Of a stretch of 64,000 bases of DNA, positions 36,913 to 46,932 are shown in pieces; the stretch's first letter is position 1, and each line of letters begins with the position of its first letter. The translations under genes were made by a program, and so were the position numbers. The notes under the pieces are model-generated. The model was not told where the DNA came from. It saw nothing but the letters and a program-made list of their open reading frames with translations, and did no database searches. The stretch comes from Agreia sp. VKM Ac-1783. Lineage in GTDB: Bacteria > Actinomycetota > Actinomycetes > Actinomycetales > Microbacteriaceae. Where the stretch lies: positions 744,001 through 808,000 of the forward strand of contig NZ_FXWI01000003.1 in NCBI RefSeq assembly GCF_900177765.1. The letters run 5' to 3'.

Positions 36913-37509
36913 ATGCTTAAGCTCGTGACCTCTGATATCGACCATGACGGTACTCCCTTGGAGGCACTCGACTCGGTCGAGAGCCTGCTTCTGCGGGTCG
37001 CCGACGGCGATCAGAGATCATTCGCCGAACTGTATGACCGGGTCGCGCCGAGGGTTCTGGGCCTCATCAAGAGACTGCTGATCGACCACGCGCAGTCCGA
37101 AGAGGTCGCACAAGAAGTGTTTCTCGAGATCTGGCGCACAGCCACACGATTCGACCCGCAACGCGGCGCCGCCCTCTCCTGGGTTCTCACCATGGCTCAC
37201 CGCAGGGCCGTCGACCGCATCCGTGCGTCGCAGTCCTCACACGATCGCGATATCAAGATCGGTATCCGTGACGTCGACCGTGAATACGATCAGGTGGCCG
37301 AATCGGTCGAGATCAGAATCGAACATGAAAGGGTGAAGAGAGCAATGACTCAGCTGACTGAACTGCAGCGCGAAGCCATCTCTCTGGCGTACTACGGGGG
37401 ATACAGCCATAGCGAGGTCGCGAAGATCTTGGCGATACCGATCGGTACCGTCAAGACGCGGCTCCGAGACGGCATGATTCGCCTCAGAGATGAAATGGGA
37501 GTTGCCTGA
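36913..37509 (+). CDS. sigK: ECF sigma factor SigK
   Basis: A 198-residue ECF sigma factor. Region 2 includes FAELYDRVAPRVLGL, QSEEVAQEVFLEIW and the -10-recognition part WVLTMAHRRAVDRIR. Region 4 has LTELQREAISLAYYGG and the helix-turn-helix YSHSEVAKILAIPIGTVKTRLRDG. Overall it follows mycobacterial SigK, and the next gene is RskA-like, which fixes the name. The stop TGA overlaps the ATG of that gene (TGATG). Target genes are unknown here; in Mycobacterium they include secreted antigens. Confidence 0.88.
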   Translation: MLKLVTSDIDHDGTPLEALDSVESLLLRVADGDQRSFAELYDRVAPRVLGLIKRLLIDHAQSEEVAQEVFLEIWRTATRFDPQRGAALSWVLTMAHRRAVDRIRASQSSHDRDIKIGIRDVDREYDQVAESVEIRIEHERVKRAMTQLTELQREAISLAYYGGYSHSEVAKILAIPIGTVKTRLRDGMIRLRDEMGVA

Positions 37510-38339
37510 TGGCCACGAACGATGACTCTCGCATGAACACCGGAGCTTTCGCTCTCGGAGCCCTGAGCCCTGAAGAGCTCGAGCGGTTCATCGCCGCCGC
37601 CGAGTCCGATCCCGAACTCGCCGCCGAGGCAGACGGACTCAGCGCCACCGCAGTGCTTCTCGGCCTGGCGTCTACTCCGGTCGAGCCGTCGGCGAAGCTC
37701 AAGGTCGACTTGATGGCCGCGATCGCGTCGACTCCACAGCTGCCTCGCGAGACGGTCGTGCCGCTCGCCGAGGTGCGTGACGACGAGCCGTCGGCATCCG
37801 CTCGGGTCGAGGATGCCCGACCGCAGCCGGTCGAGGCAGGCGCGGCCGAGCAGAAGGCCCGCACACGTTGGTTCGCCAGGCCCGCCACGCTTCTCGTGTC
37901 GGCGGCTGCGGCCATCGGCCTGTTCGTCGGTGGAGGCTTCGTCGGTTCGGCGCTGACGGGAGACACTCCTGTCGTCGTCGATCAGCAGGCCGCCGGTCTT
38001 GCCCAGATCTATGCCGCCTCCGACGTGCAGTCGGTTCGCAGCGAGGTCGAGGGCGGCGGCGTCGCCACGCTGGTCTGGTCGGGTGAACTTGGACGCTCCG
38101 CCGTGGTCGTCGACGGTCTCGCACCGTTGCCCGCCGGCAGTGTCTACGAGGCGTGGTACATCAACGATGCCGGAGCTGCTCCCGCGGGAACCTTCGATGC
38201 CACCGGTGCCCACAAGACGTCATGGCATCTGCTCGACGGAACCATGTCGGCGGGTGATACCGTCGGCGTCACAGTCGAGCCGGCGGGCGGATCGAAGACC
38301 CCGACGACGACGCCCATCGTGGCGATCGCCAGCGCATAG
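37509..38339 (+). CDS. rskA: Anti-sigma-K factor RskA-like
   Basis: A 276-residue membrane anti-sigma factor. The N-terminal cytosolic domain holds the sigma factor (GAFALGALSPEELERF, residues 12-27, and a following helical part). One membrane helix spans about 126-148. The external C-terminal RskA domain has LPAGSVYEAWYINDAG and a beta-rich end. In relatives, regulated proteolysis releases SigK. It is coupled to sigK by an overlap and followed by a strong bidirectional terminator. Confidence 0.9.
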   Translation: MATNDDSRMNTGAFALGALSPEELERFIAAAESDPELAAEADGLSATAVLLGLASTPVEPSAKLKVDLMAAIASTPQLPRETVVPLAEVRDDEPSASARVEDARPQPVEAGAAEQKARTRWFARPATLLVSAAAAIGLFVGGGFVGSALTGDTPVVVDQQAAGLAQIYAASDVQSVRSEVEGGGVATLVWSGELGRSAVVVDGLAPLPAGSVYEAWYINDAGAAPAGTFDATGAHKTSWHLLDGTMSAGDTVGVTVEPAGGSKTPTTTPIVAIASA

Positions 38340-38375
38340 CGGCCGTATCTGAGCTCTTTCCAAGAGCCTCACAAT

Positions 38376-38412
38376 GACGAAGGCCCCCTCGATCTCGAGG
38401 GGGCCTTCGTTA
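38376..38412. terminator. Bidirectional terminator between rskA and pstB
   Basis: A perfect 15-bp stem pairs 38377-38391 with 38396-38410 around an ATCT loop. It lies between convergent genes and can serve both strands. Confidence 0.9.
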
Positions 38413-38431
38413 TGCCGTGCTGCGGTTCTCG

Positions 38432-39211
38432 CTATCCGAAGCGACCCGAGACGTAGTCCTCGGTGTCCTTGACGGTCGGGTTCGAGAAGATGGTGGTGGT
38501 GTCGTCGTACTCGATGAGCTTGCCGGGCTTGCCCGTGCCCGCGATGTTGAAGAACGCCGTGCGGTCTGAGACGCGGCTGGCCTGCTGCATGTTGTGAGTC
38601 ACGATGACGATCGTGTACTCCTCTTTCAGCTCCTTGATGAGGTCTTCGATCGCCAGGGTCGAGATGGGGTCGAGGGCCGAGCACGGCTCGTCCATCAGAA
38701 GAACGTCGGGGGAGACGGTGATGGCGCGCGCGATGCAGAGTCGCTGCTGCTGTCCGCCCGAGAGTCCGCCACCGGGGAGGTTCAAGCGGTCCTTCACCTC
38801 GTTCCACAGGTTGGCGCCGCGCAGGCCCTTCTCGACCATGTCGTCGCCGTCGGACTTCGAGATGCGCTTGTTGTTGAGCTTGAGTCCCGCGAGCACGTTG
38901 TCACGGATCGACATCGTGGGGAACGGGTTCGCTCGCTGGAAGACCATGCCGACCTGGCGACGCACCAGCACGGGGTCGACTCCGGGAGCGTAGAGGTCGT
39001 TGCCGTCGATGATGACCTCGCCCTTCACGTGTGCGCCGGGGATGACCTCGTGCATGCGGTTCAGGGTGCGCAGGAATGTCGACTTGCCGCATCCGCTGGG
39101 GCCGATGAACGCGGTGACGGTGCGGGGTTCGATGGTGATCGACACGCCCTCGACGGCAAGAAAGTCACTGTAGTAGACGTTGAGGTCTTTGACCTCGATG
39201 CGCTTGGACAA
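38432..39211 (-). CDS. pstB: Phosphate ABC transporter ATP-binding protein
   Basis: PstB, 259 residues. Walker [10 protein letters not shown], the Q-loop [10 protein letters not shown], signature [14 protein letters not shown] and Walker [13 protein letters not shown] are intact; the C-terminus [11 protein letters not shown] is typical. Start is TTG at 39211 with GAAGGA upstream. A long open frame continues upstream of it but is non-homologous shadow. It powers Pst phosphate import and lies 53 bases after pstA. Confidence 0.97.
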   Translation of the reverse strand: MSKRIEVKDLNVYYSDFLAVEGVSITIEPRTVTAFIGPSGCGKSTFLRTLNRMHEVIPGAHVKGEVIIDGNDLYAPGVDPVLVRRQVGMVFQRANPFPTMSIRDNVLAGLKLNNKRISKSDGDDMVEKGLRGANLWNEVKDRLNLPGGGLSGGQQQRLCIARAITVSPDVLLMDEPCSALDPISTLAIEDLIKELKEEYTIVIVTHNMQQASRVSDRTAFFNIAGTGKPGKLIEYDDTTTIFSNPTVKDTEDYVSGRFG

Positions 39212-39264
39212 TTCGATTCCTTCGGATTCTGTGGTGCGAAAGGGGGAAACTCGGGGGTGGAAGG

Positions 39265-40365
39265 CTAGCGCGAGCCCTTGGGGGCGAACACCTTCGCAAT
39301 GACGCGTGCGATCAGGTTGAGGATGACGACGAGGATCACCAGGAGCAGTGCGGCGCCCCACGCGGAGTTGTTCGACGCGGTGATGTCTGTGCCGGGGAAG
39401 GCGAAGCCGGTGTATGCCATGACGGGAAGCGTCTGCATAGGGCCCTCGAAGGGGTTCGAGTTGAAGTTGTCGGTGAAGCTCGCCGCCATGAAGATGGGCG
39501 CGGTCTCGCCGATGACGCGGGCGATGGCCAGCATGATGCCGGTGACGATGCCCGCGATGGCGGTAGGCAGAACGATGCGCACGATGGTCGCGAACTTCGA
39601 CACGCCCAGTGCGTACGAGGCCTCGCGGAGGTCGTGCGGCACCAGGCGCAGCATCTCCTCGCAGGCCCGGACGACCGTGGGGATCATCAGCACGGAGAGG
39701 GCCACCGAGGCGGAGAACCCGCTGAACGCCTTCGGGCCGAGGATGATCGTGAAGAGAGAGAACGCGAACAGACCGGCGACGATCGACGGGATGCCGGTCA
39801 TGACGTCGACGAGGAACGTGACGGTGCGCGACAGCCACTGGCCGGAGCGGCCGTACTCGACGAGATAGATCGACGTGAACAGGCCGATGGGGACCGAGAT
39901 CAGCGTGGCGATGCCGGTGATGATCAGTGTTCCGACGATGGCCTGGAGGGCTCCCGGCGTGTTCGTGACCTCGAGCGTGTCGGGGTTGAACGCCGAGCCG
40001 CCGGACTGGGTGATGAATTGGAACGACAGCGCCCCGATGCCCTTGGAGACGACGGTGAAGAGAGTCGAGACGAGCGGGATGATGGCCAGCAGGAACGCGA
40101 CGGTGACGAGGCCTCGAACGAGCCGATCGATGGCCTTGCGCCGGTTCTCGACGAGGCTCGAGAGGATACCGAGGAGTACGAGGTAGACGACCGCGCTCAG
40201 AACGAGCCAGCCGATCACGTCGAAACCGATCAGCATCAGCAGCACGCCGGAGACGACAGCGGATGCGCCGAAGATGTAGAGCTCGGCGAATCGGGGCAGC
40301 TGCCCGGTTGTCAGCGAATTGGGAACGGGACCCTTTTCGACAGTGCGAGGACTCAGCGCGGTCAT
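39265..40365 (-). CDS. pstA: Phosphate ABC transporter permease PstA
   Basis: PstA, 366 residues, with about eight hydrophobic helices including an actinobacterial N-terminal extension. The permease EAA-like loop is seen as [20 protein letters not shown], and [19 protein letters not shown] is the conserved family stretch. ATG at 40365 overlaps the pstC stop by four bases. It forms the membrane channel with PstC. Confidence 0.96.
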   Translation of the reverse strand: MTALSPRTVEKGPVPNSLTTGQLPRFAELYIFGASAVVSGVLLMLIGFDVIGWLVLSAVVYLVLLGILSSLVENRRKAIDRLVRGLVTVAFLLAIIPLVSTLFTVVSKGIGALSFQFITQSGGSAFNPDTLEVTNTPGALQAIVGTLIITGIATLISVPIGLFTSIYLVEYGRSGQWLSRTVTFLVDVMTGIPSIVAGLFAFSLFTIILGPKAFSGFSASVALSVLMIPTVVRACEEMLRLVPHDLREASYALGVSKFATIVRIVLPTAIAGIVTGIMLAIARVIGETAPIFMAASFTDNFNSNPFEGPMQTLPVMAYTGFAFPGTDITASNNSAWGAALLLVILVVILNLIARVIAKVFAPKGSR

Positions 40366-41534
40366 GCGGATGCTCCTTCAGGGCCGGCGGCGGTGTTCTT
40401 CTCGGCGACGAGGTCGCGCGTGAGGGTCGAGGTGGCGTCACCCGTCGGCACGACGAGTGGCTTCGGGCGGGACTTCTTCTTGCCGCCCGTCTTCGAGGAG
40501 CCTCGAGTCACGATGTACCGAGCGATCATGTTGACCGCGAGCGATACGACGAACAGCAGCAGACCGGTGCCGATCAGGGCCTGGCGCTGCAGTGTCGAAG
40601 CGATGGGGAAGTTCAGGGCGATGTTGGCCGCGATGGTCTGCGAGTTCTCGCCCTCTGTGATCACGAGGAACGAGACGATGACGGCGGGGGAGATGATCAT
40701 GGCGATGGCCATGGTCTCTCCGAGCGCTCGGCCGAGGCCGAGCAGGGTCGCGCTGACGATTCCCGACTTGGCGTAGGGAAAGACTGCGAGGCGCACCATC
40801 TCCCAGCGAGTGGCACCGAGAGCCAGGGCTGCCTCTTCGTGCAGGCGAGGCGTCTGCAGGAAGATCTCTCGCGAGATGGACGTGATGATGGGGAGGATCA
40901 TGACGGCGAGCACCACTGCGCCCGCGAGGATGGTCGAGCCGGTCGTAGAGACCTGGCCGCCGAAGATGGGGATCCACCCGAGGTACGTGTTGAGCCAGTC
41001 CGACAGCGGAAGCAGGAAGGGGCGGATGACGATGATGCCCCAGAGTCCGAAGACGACCGATGGAACGGCCGCGAGCAGGTCGACGACATAGCCGAGGAGA
41101 CCCGCGAGGCGGCGAGGCGCGTAGTGCGAGATGAAGAGGGCGATACCGATGCCGATCGGTGCGCCGAGAACGAGCGCGATGGCTGCAGACCAGAGTGTTC
41201 CGAAGAGCAGCGGTCCGACGTACGCCCAGAAGCTGTCGAAAGCCGACGTGAAGCCGTCGTTGAGCTCGGGGTTGCTCTGCCAGTTGGCCACGATGGCCGG
41301 CATGCCCTGCACGATGAGGAACAGGGCCACGCCGGCGAGGATGACCATGATGAAGATGGCGCTGCCGGTGCTCAGCCCGCGGAAGATCGCATCCGCGGGC
41401 CGAGCCCGAGTGCTGCGCTTGGGGGAGGCAGCCGGTGCAGGCGTGCCGCCCCCAAGCGGGGTGGTGCTGTCAGACGTCGTGTTCTGCCGAGGCTGCGTCG
41501 AGGAAACAGATTCAACTGAGGTTCGGTCGCTCAT
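40362..41534 (-). CDS. pstC: Phosphate ABC transporter permease PstC
   Basis: PstC, 390 residues. A ~60-residue Thr/Pro-rich cytosolic start is followed by about six helices. The EAA-type loop [21 protein letters not shown] and the [15 protein letters not shown] motif define the family. The C-terminal ~50 residues are an extra basic/Thr-rich tail not needed for the fold. It is coupled to pstA and lies 48 bases after pstS. Confidence 0.96.
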   Translation of the reverse strand: MSDRTSVESVSSTQPRQNTTSDSTTPLGGGTPAPAASPKRSTRARPADAIFRGLSTGSAIFIMVILAGVALFLIVQGMPAIVANWQSNPELNDGFTSAFDSFWAYVGPLLFGTLWSAAIALVLGAPIGIGIALFISHYAPRRLAGLLGYVVDLLAAVPSVVFGLWGIIVIRPFLLPLSDWLNTYLGWIPIFGGQVSTTGSTILAGAVVLAVMILPIITSISREIFLQTPRLHEEAALALGATRWEMVRLAVFPYAKSGIVSATLLGLGRALGETMAIAMIISPAVIVSFLVITEGENSQTIAANIALNFPIASTLQRQALIGTGLLLFVVSLAVNMIARYIVTRGSSKTGGKKKSRPKPLVVPTGDATSTLTRDLVAEKNTAAGPEGASA

Positions 41535-41582
41535 GGCGGTCTTTCTCGAGAAGGTCGGGAGAACGGACTGGTCTGGAGGGTG

Positions 41583-42698
41583 TTACTTGACGAGTTCCAG
41601 GCTCGCGGCGATCTCGGTGAGGAGCTTCTCCGGGATCTGGGCGGCGCCGGCGTTCTTCGCGGCGACCTTCTGGCCGACGTCGCTTCCGATCCAGCCGAGG
41701 TAGGCGGTCGTCAGCTCCTTCTGCTTGGCGTCCTTGAACGTGGTGCAGAGGATTCCGTAGGAGACCAGCGGGATCGGGTAGGCCTCGGTGCCGGAGATGG
41801 CGGTGAAGTCGACCGTCTGAGCGAGGTCGCCCTTGATGCCGGTGTCGGTGGTCGACGCGGCAGCGTCGAACGCGGAGGTGACGGCCTCGGGGCTGAACGC
41901 CACGAAGTCCTTGCCCTTGACGCTGACGGACGCAGCCTTCAGCTCACCGATCGCGCTGTGGTCGGCGTAGCCGATGGTGCCGTCGCCGGCTCCGACCGCC
42001 TGCACGATACCGGAGGTGCCCTTCTGGGCGCTGGTGCCGGCGATCGGCCATGCGCTGTCGGCCGGGTAGGTCCAGACATCCTTGGCCGTCTGGCTCAGGA
42101 AGTTGGTGAACGTCTTGGTGGTTCCCGATCCGTCTGAACGCGTGACGGTGGTGATCGCCGTCGCGGGCAGCTTGGCGTCGGGGTTCTCCGCCGCGATGGC
42201 CGGGTCGTTCCAGGTGGTGATCGCCAGCGAGAAGATCTTCGCGAGGGTCTCGGCCGAGAGGTTCAGCTTGTCGACTCCGGCGAGGTTGTAGACGATGGCG
42301 ACGCCGTCGAGGTAGATCGGCAGGTTGATCGCGCCGTTGGGGCCACAGAGGGTCGCAGCGGTCTGCTGGTCCTTCGTCAGGGGCGAGTCGCTGCCGGCGA
42401 AGTCGTAGCTACCAGCGGTCCAGTTGGTGACACCGCCACCGGAACCCTGCGACTTGTCGTAGTTGATGGTGACGCCCTTGGCCTGGGCGGTGAAGGCGGT
42501 GGTCCATGCGGCCTGGGCGTTCGCCTGGGCGCTGGAACCGCCGGCCGTGATGGTGCCGGAGAGCGAGCTGTAGTCGACCGCAGCGGCCGAAGGCGTTGCG
42601 GAGGTCGTCGCTGCGGGGGTGCTGCTGGCGCAGCCAGAAAGTGCGATAGCCGACGCGACCAGGATGGCCCCCGCCGTAGCAACATTCTTGAACTTCAC
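41583..42698 (-). CDS. pstS: Phosphate-binding lipoprotein PstS
   Basis: PstS, 371 residues. A signal peptide ends in the lipobox ALSGC, so the protein is lipid-anchored outside the membrane and delivers phosphate to PstCA. Phosphate-binding segments are visible: TITAGGSSAQANAQAAW, GSGGGVTNW and RSDGSGTTKTF. GTG at 42698 with AAGGG upstream is preferred over an ATG six codons earlier. First gene of pstSCAB, about 160 bases after a PHO box. Confidence 0.95.
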   Translation of the reverse strand: MKFKNVATAGAILVASAIALSGCASSTPAATTSATPSAAAVDYSSLSGTITAGGSSAQANAQAAWTTAFTAQAKGVTINYDKSQGSGGGVTNWTAGSYDFAGSDSPLTKDQQTAATLCGPNGAINLPIYLDGVAIVYNLAGVDKLNLSAETLAKIFSLAITTWNDPAIAAENPDAKLPATAITTVTRSDGSGTTKTFTNFLSQTAKDVWTYPADSAWPIAGTSAQKGTSGIVQAVGAGDGTIGYADHSAIGELKAASVSVKGKDFVAFSPEAVTSAFDAAASTTDTGIKGDLAQTVDFTAISGTEAYPIPLVSYGILCTTFKDAKQKELTTAYLGWIGSDVGQKVAAKNAGAAQIPEKLLTEIAASLELVK

Positions 42699-42856
42699 TG
42701 TGTGTGGTCCCTTCAAAGTGGGTAGTGCCGGGTGACGTCTGAGACCACTTGCCGATCAGAAGATCGTTGAATGAAGCTGGATATCAGAAATGCACACTGG
42801 CGGGCCGGTGCTGGCCCTCAGAAAACGTAGCCGTGCATCGTGGCCAGATTGGCGCA

Positions 42857-42878
42857 TTTCGGTAAACGGGAGGTGAAC
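42857..42878 (-). promoter_or_regulatory. PHO box (two 11-base direct repeats) upstream of pstS
   Basis: On the minus strand GTTCACCTCCC (42878-42868) is followed without gap by GTTTACCGAAA (42867-42857). Two contiguous 11-mers beginning GTTCACC/GTTTACC match the actinobacterial PhoP/RegX3 PHO-box pattern. TACGTT at 42829-42824 is a possible -10, 27 bases further on. It lies between the mutT1 stop and pstS, as expected for phosphate-starvation control by the regX3 product encoded at 54837. Confidence 0.75.
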
Positions 42879-42890
42879 AGCGAGGAGTCC

Positions 42891-43817
42891 TCAGTGTGGG
42901 ACGTGCGTCTCCACCGCGATGATCCCGGATCCCGGGCGCTCTCTCGACAAATGGATGACCGTGTAGCCGGCCACGGGCAGGTCGCCCGCCCGCGCAATGG
43001 AGGCGGGTTTCGTCGTACCTGTGGCGAGCGCGACCTCGCGCATGATCTCGGGCAATACCGGTCCGTGGCTGCAGAGAATGGCGGTCGCTCGGCGACGCAC
43101 GCGCTTGCCGACGACGCTCCGGATGTCGCTGGTGCCGTTCTCGAAAGCGTCCTGGCTGATCGAGTCGGTCTTCTTGACGGGCAGGCCGAGCGCCTCGGCG
43201 GTCGGCGCGATCGTCTGCTGGCATCGCAGAGCCGTCGACGAACGCAACACGGTCGGACCGAACGCGCTGAGACCGGGAACGATGAACCGCGCCTCGTGCA
43301 GCCCGCGCTGCGTGAGCGGCCTCGCCGCATCCCGCCCGTCGAAGTCGAAGGCAGGGATGGCTTTGGCGTGACGCAGGGCGATAATCGCGAACGTGCTGAT
43401 GAGGCCGTCGTCGACGAAGGCCTGGAAGCGCTTGAGGATCTCGGCGTCGCGCTTGTAGCTGATGGAGGTGAGCGCTCGGCTCACCGGCATCCACTCGAGC
43501 GCGGCGACCTCGCTGTTGGGCACGAACGTCGACGCGAGGACGGCCTCTTCGGTGACCTCGGCCGCCCAGTAGTGCACGACCTTCTCGCGATGGTTCGGCA
43601 TGACGTAGTTGGTGACGCCGAGCGGCAAGCCCAGATTGACCTTGAGTCCGGTCTCTTCGGCTATCTCGCGTACAGCGGTCTGCGGAAGAACCTCACCCGG
43701 GTCGAGCTTTCCCTTGGGGAGCGAGACGTCTTTGTGGCGCGTGCGATGAATGAGGAGCACCAGGATCTTGCCGTCGACGATGCGCCAGCAGACCGCTCCT
43801 GCGGCGAAGACGGTCAC
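42891..43817 (-). CDS. mutT1: MutT1-type NUDIX hydrolase fused to histidine phosphatase
   Basis: A 308-residue two-domain protein. The NUDIX box runs from Gly36 to Leu58 with Glu42, Arg50, Glu51, Glu54, Glu55 and Gly57 in place. From about residue 140 a histidine-phosphatase domain begins with ALRHAKAIP; ILCSHGPVLPEI supplies the second histidine. Mycobacterial MutT1 hydrolyses 8-oxo-GTP and diadenosine polyphosphates, and its gene also lies beside ppk. Name rests on this domain order plus synteny. It follows ppk by 22 bases. Confidence 0.92.
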   Translation of the reverse strand: MTVFAAGAVCWRIVDGKILVLLIHRTRHKDVSLPKGKLDPGEVLPQTAVREIAEETGLKVNLGLPLGVTNYVMPNHREKVVHYWAAEVTEEAVLASTFVPNSEVAALEWMPVSRALTSISYKRDAEILKRFQAFVDDGLISTFAIIALRHAKAIPAFDFDGRDAARPLTQRGLHEARFIVPGLSAFGPTVLRSSTALRCQQTIAPTAEALGLPVKKTDSISQDAFENGTSDIRSVVGKRVRRRATAILCSHGPVLPEIMREVALATGTTKPASIARAGDLPVAGYTVIHLSRERPGSGIIAVETHVPH

Positions 43818-43839
43818 AGCGACCGTTCCCCCGCCCGGC

Positions 43840-46020
43840 TCACCGGCTGATTCCCGTTCGCTTGCGACGCTTGGTGATCTGCTTCATGACGACGTCTTGC
43901 AGATCGACCAGGGGGTTGCCCTCGGCGTCGATGCTGCGTCGTACCCATTCCCCGTCGGGGCCAAGAGTCCACGACATGGTGTTCTCGTCCATGGCGAGGT
44001 CGAACAGCTCGCTGATCTCGCGCAGATGATCGGCGCTGGTGAGCCGCACCAGGGCTTCGACGCGACGGTCGAGGTTGCGGTGCATCATGTCGGCGCTGCC
44101 GATCCAGGTCTCGGGCTCTCCCGCGTTCACGAACGAGAAGATGCGCGAGTGCTCTAGATAGCGGCCCACGATCGAGCGCACCGTGATGTTCTCACTGAGA
44201 CCGGGCACGCCGGGCTTGATCGCACAGATTCCGCGCACCCAGATCTCGACGGGAACGCCAGCCTGGCTGGCCCGGTAGAGCGCATCGATGATGGCCTCGT
44301 CGACGATCGAGTTGACCTTGATTCGGATGCCGGCGGGCAGCCCCTGCTCGACGTTGCTCGCCTCCTGGGCGATGCGCTTCAGCAGTCCCTTGCGAAGGTG
44401 CAACGGTGCGACGAGCAGACGCTTGAACTTCTTCTCGATCGCGTAGCCCGAGAGCTCGTTGAAGAGCCTGGTCAGGTCTTTGCCGACCTGGTCGTCGGCC
44501 GTCAGAAGGCCGAAGTCCTCGTAGATGCGGCTGGTCTTGGGGTTGTAGTTACCCGTTCCAATGTGACTGTAGTGGCGCAGCACGCCCTTCTCGCGGCGAA
44601 TCACCAGCGCCAGCTTGCAGTGGGTCTTGAGACCGACAAGGCCGTACACGACGTGCACGCCGGCCTTCTCGAGCTTGCGGGCCCACGAGATGTTCGCCTG
44701 CTCGTCGAATCGCGCCTTGATCTCGACGAGGGCGAGAACCTGCTTGCCGGCCTCGGCCGCGTCGATGAGGGCCTCGACGATGGGGCTGTCGCCGGAGGTG
44801 CGGTACAGCGTCTGCTTGATGGCGAGCACGTGCGGATCAGCCGCGGCCTGCTCGAGGAACGCCTGAACGCTCGTCGCGAACGACTCGTAGGGGTGGTGCA
44901 GCAGCACGTCTTGGCGCGCGATCGCCTTGAAGATGTCGGGCTTCGCATTGGGCTCCGACGGCTGGAGAGCGACCGAGGTCGTGGGAACGCGCTTCGGATA
45001 GTGCAGCTCCGGGCGGTCGATCTTGGCCAGGTCGAAGAGGCCGGACAGGTCGAGGGGCGCAGGAAGTCGATAGACCTCCTGCTCGGTCACGTCGAGCTCA
45101 CGAACGATCAACTCGAGCGTGCGGTCGTCCATGTCCTCGGTGACCTCGAGTCGAATGGGTGGCCCGAAGCGTCGACGCAGGAGCTCTTTCTCGAGAGCCT
45201 GGATCAGGTTCTCGGTCTCGTCTTCGTCGACCTCGACGTCTTCGTTGCGGGTCACTCGGAAGACGTGGTGATCGAGTACCTCCATGCCGGGGAAGAGGTG
45301 GCTCAGGTGGTTCGCGATCAGGTCTTCGAGCGCGATGAGACGCACGTTCGTCTCGTCTTCGGTCTCATCGACGCGGATGAAGCGCGGAATGACCTGGGGC
45401 ACCTTGAGGCGGGCGAACTCCTCTTTGTCGATCTTGGTGTTGCGCACGCGGATCGAGAGGTTGAGCGAGAGTCCGGAGATGTAGGGGAAGGGGTGAGCCG
45501 GGTCGACGGCGAGGGGCATGAGCACGGGAAAGATCTGCGCCGAGAAGTAGTCGCTGAGGCGGGAGCGGTCGTCTTCGTCGAGGCTGTCCCAGGTGACGAT
45601 GTGCACGCCGGCCTCGTCGAGTGCCGGCTTCACCAGGTCTTGGTATGCGCGGGCGTGCCGCAACTGCAGCTCGTGTGCGGCGCGCGAGATGTCTCCGAGA
45701 ACATCGACCGGCTTGCGGCCGATGTTGGTGGGAACGGCGAGGCCGGTCGCGATGCGGCGCTTCAGGCCGGCCACGCGCACCATGAAGAACTCGTCGAGGT
45801 TCGACGAGAAGATCGCCAAGAAGTTGGTGCGCTCCAGCACGGGAAGCGTCGTGTCTTCGGCCAGTTCGAGCACGCGCGTGTTGAACGCCAGCCAGCTCAA
45901 CTCGCGGTCGAGGTAGCGGCCTTCGGGAAGAGACGGGTCGTCGAGGATCTCGATGATCTCGTCGTCGTCGTCGAAGTCGGAGCCGAAGTTCGAGTCAAGG
46001 AGGATGTTGTCGCCGCTCAT
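43840..46020 (-). CDS. ppk: Polyphosphate kinase 1
   Basis: Ppk1, 726 residues, full length. It makes polyphosphate from ATP reversibly. Family segments include [42 protein letters not shown], and a C-terminal PLD-like half with [30 protein letters not shown] (catalytic-type His) and [16 protein letters not shown] 46020 has no obvious Shine-Dalgarno, and mshD ends 12 bases upstream, so translation may rely on the upstream gene. Neighbouring pst, phoU and regX3 genes fit phosphate control. Confidence 0.96.
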   Translation of the reverse strand: MSGDNILLDSNFGSDFDDDDEIIEILDDPSLPEGRYLDRELSWLAFNTRVLELAEDTTLPVLERTNFLAIFSSNLDEFFMVRVAGLKRRIATGLAVPTNIGRKPVDVLGDISRAAHELQLRHARAYQDLVKPALDEAGVHIVTWDSLDEDDRSRLSDYFSAQIFPVLMPLAVDPAHPFPYISGLSLNLSIRVRNTKIDKEEFARLKVPQVIPRFIRVDETEDETNVRLIALEDLIANHLSHLFPGMEVLDHHVFRVTRNEDVEVDEDETENLIQALEKELLRRRFGPPIRLEVTEDMDDRTLELIVRELDVTEQEVYRLPAPLDLSGLFDLAKIDRPELHYPKRVPTTSVALQPSEPNAKPDIFKAIARQDVLLHHPYESFATSVQAFLEQAAADPHVLAIKQTLYRTSGDSPIVEALIDAAEAGKQVLALVEIKARFDEQANISWARKLEKAGVHVVYGLVGLKTHCKLALVIRREKGVLRHYSHIGTGNYNPKTSRIYEDFGLLTADDQVGKDLTRLFNELSGYAIEKKFKRLLVAPLHLRKGLLKRIAQEASNVEQGLPAGIRIKVNSIVDEAIIDALYRASQAGVPVEIWVRGICAIKPGVPGLSENITVRSIVGRYLEHSRIFSFVNAGEPETWIGSADMMHRNLDRRVEALVRLTSADHLREISELFDLAMDENTMSWTLGPDGEWVRRSIDAEGNPLVDLQDVVMKQITKRRKRTGISR

Positions 46021-46032
46021 GGAAACATCATG

Positions 46033-46932
46033 TCATCCGGCGAGAGGGCGCCGGTACTGAACATCGACCGTATGGTCTGTGAATCCGAGTGAACGATAGA
46101 GATGCACGGCACCGACGTTGTCGGCATCGACGTAGAGTGCCGCCGTCGAGATGCCACCCTCGCGCAAGCGGTCGAAGGCCCGCTCCATGAGCATGCGCCC
46201 CAGACCGCGCCCCGCGTAGTCGCTATCGACCCCGACCACGTAGATCTCGCCCGGTTCGTCGGGGCCCTCCACCTTGAGCCAGTTGTAGGCGATGAGCTTG
46301 TCACCCTGGCGTGCGACGAGAAAATCATCGGCATCGAACCACGACTCCGCCATCCGTGCGTGCAGATCGTCGACGGTGATGGAGCCCTGCTCAGGATGAT
46401 CGGCGAACACGCGGGCATTGAGCTCGACCCACGCCTCATCGTCGATGCCGGGGCGGAAAGCGTCGACGACGATCCCGTCGTCGCCAGCCGCCGCCCCAAG
46501 TCCGTCGTTCCCTGAGCCTGTCGAAGGGGAGCCGGGCACGGGCATCCGAAGCTGATAGAGCGTGCGAATCGGCTCGAAGCCGGTGCGTTCGGCCAGGATG
46601 CGACTGGCCGGGTGGTCGCCGTGCGCCCAGCCGGCGATGTCGGGCTCTGCACCGTCGAGGATGCGTTCGAGCAGAATGGTGCCGAGTCCGTTGCGGCGGA
46701 ATTCGGGATCGACGACGAACTCGAATTCTCCATTGCCGATGAGAACCGCTCCCGCGATCACGTCGCCGTGCTCGGCGACGACGAGGCTTCGAGCGCCGGA
46801 TGCCGCGTCGACGAGAGCCTGGTCGTTGAAGGGAGGTTGGCCGTCGACCATCGACGAGCGCGAGATCAGCCGGGTGAACGCCGCCCCGAGCTCGGCGGGA
46901 TTACTTGCCCTGAGTTGCAGCGATGCGCTCAT
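46033..46932 (-). CDS. mshD: Mycothiol synthase
   Basis: MshD, 299 residues: two tandem GNAT domains (about 1-130 and 155-299). The second has the intact acetyl-CoA motif [19 protein letters not shown] and [22 protein letters not shown], as in mycothiol synthase, which acetylates Cys-GlcN-Ins in the last step. The linker (residues ~134-146) is encoded by a dispersed-repeat-like sequence. Its ATG overlaps the end of glnR by 32 bases, an unusually long overlap. The glnR-mshD order is the same in Mycobacterium. Confidence 0.92.
   Translation of the reverse strand: MSASLQLRASNPAELGAAFTRLISRSSMVDGQPPFNDQALVDAASGARSLVVAEHGDVIAGAVLIGNGEFEFVVDPEFRRNGLGTILLERILDGAEPDIAGWAHGDHPASRILAERTGFEPIRTLYQLRMPVPGSPSTGSGNDGLGAAAGDDGIVVDAFRPGIDDEAWVELNARVFADHPEQGSITVDDLHARMAESWFDADDFLVARQGDKLIAYNWLKVEGPDEPGEIYVVGVDSDYAGRGLGRMLMERAFDRLREGGISTAALYVDADNVGAVHLYRSLGFTDHTVDVQYRRPLAG
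46510..46528. repeat. Dispersed-type repeat inside mshD
   Basis: CCCTGAGCCTGTCGAAGGG, an imperfect inverted sequence I recall as widely scattered in high-GC bacterial genomes, sits in frame in the linker between the two GNAT domains and encodes Ser-Pro-Ser-Thr-Gly-Ser-Gly-Asn on the minus strand. Confidence 0.6.

Noticed and set aside
39212-40441. Upstream extension of the pstB frame
   Set aside because: No homology, Arg/His-rich shadow of pstA; the TTG at 39211 with ribosome site is the proper start.
42784-43494. Minus-strand frame in the pstS-mutT1 gap and mutT1
   Set aside because: Arg/His-rich shadow with no ribosome site; the PHO box lies inside it.
44398-46092. Plus-strand frame of 564 residues over ppk
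   Set aside because: Shadow of ppk; composition is Glu/Leu/Val antisense-like with no motif.
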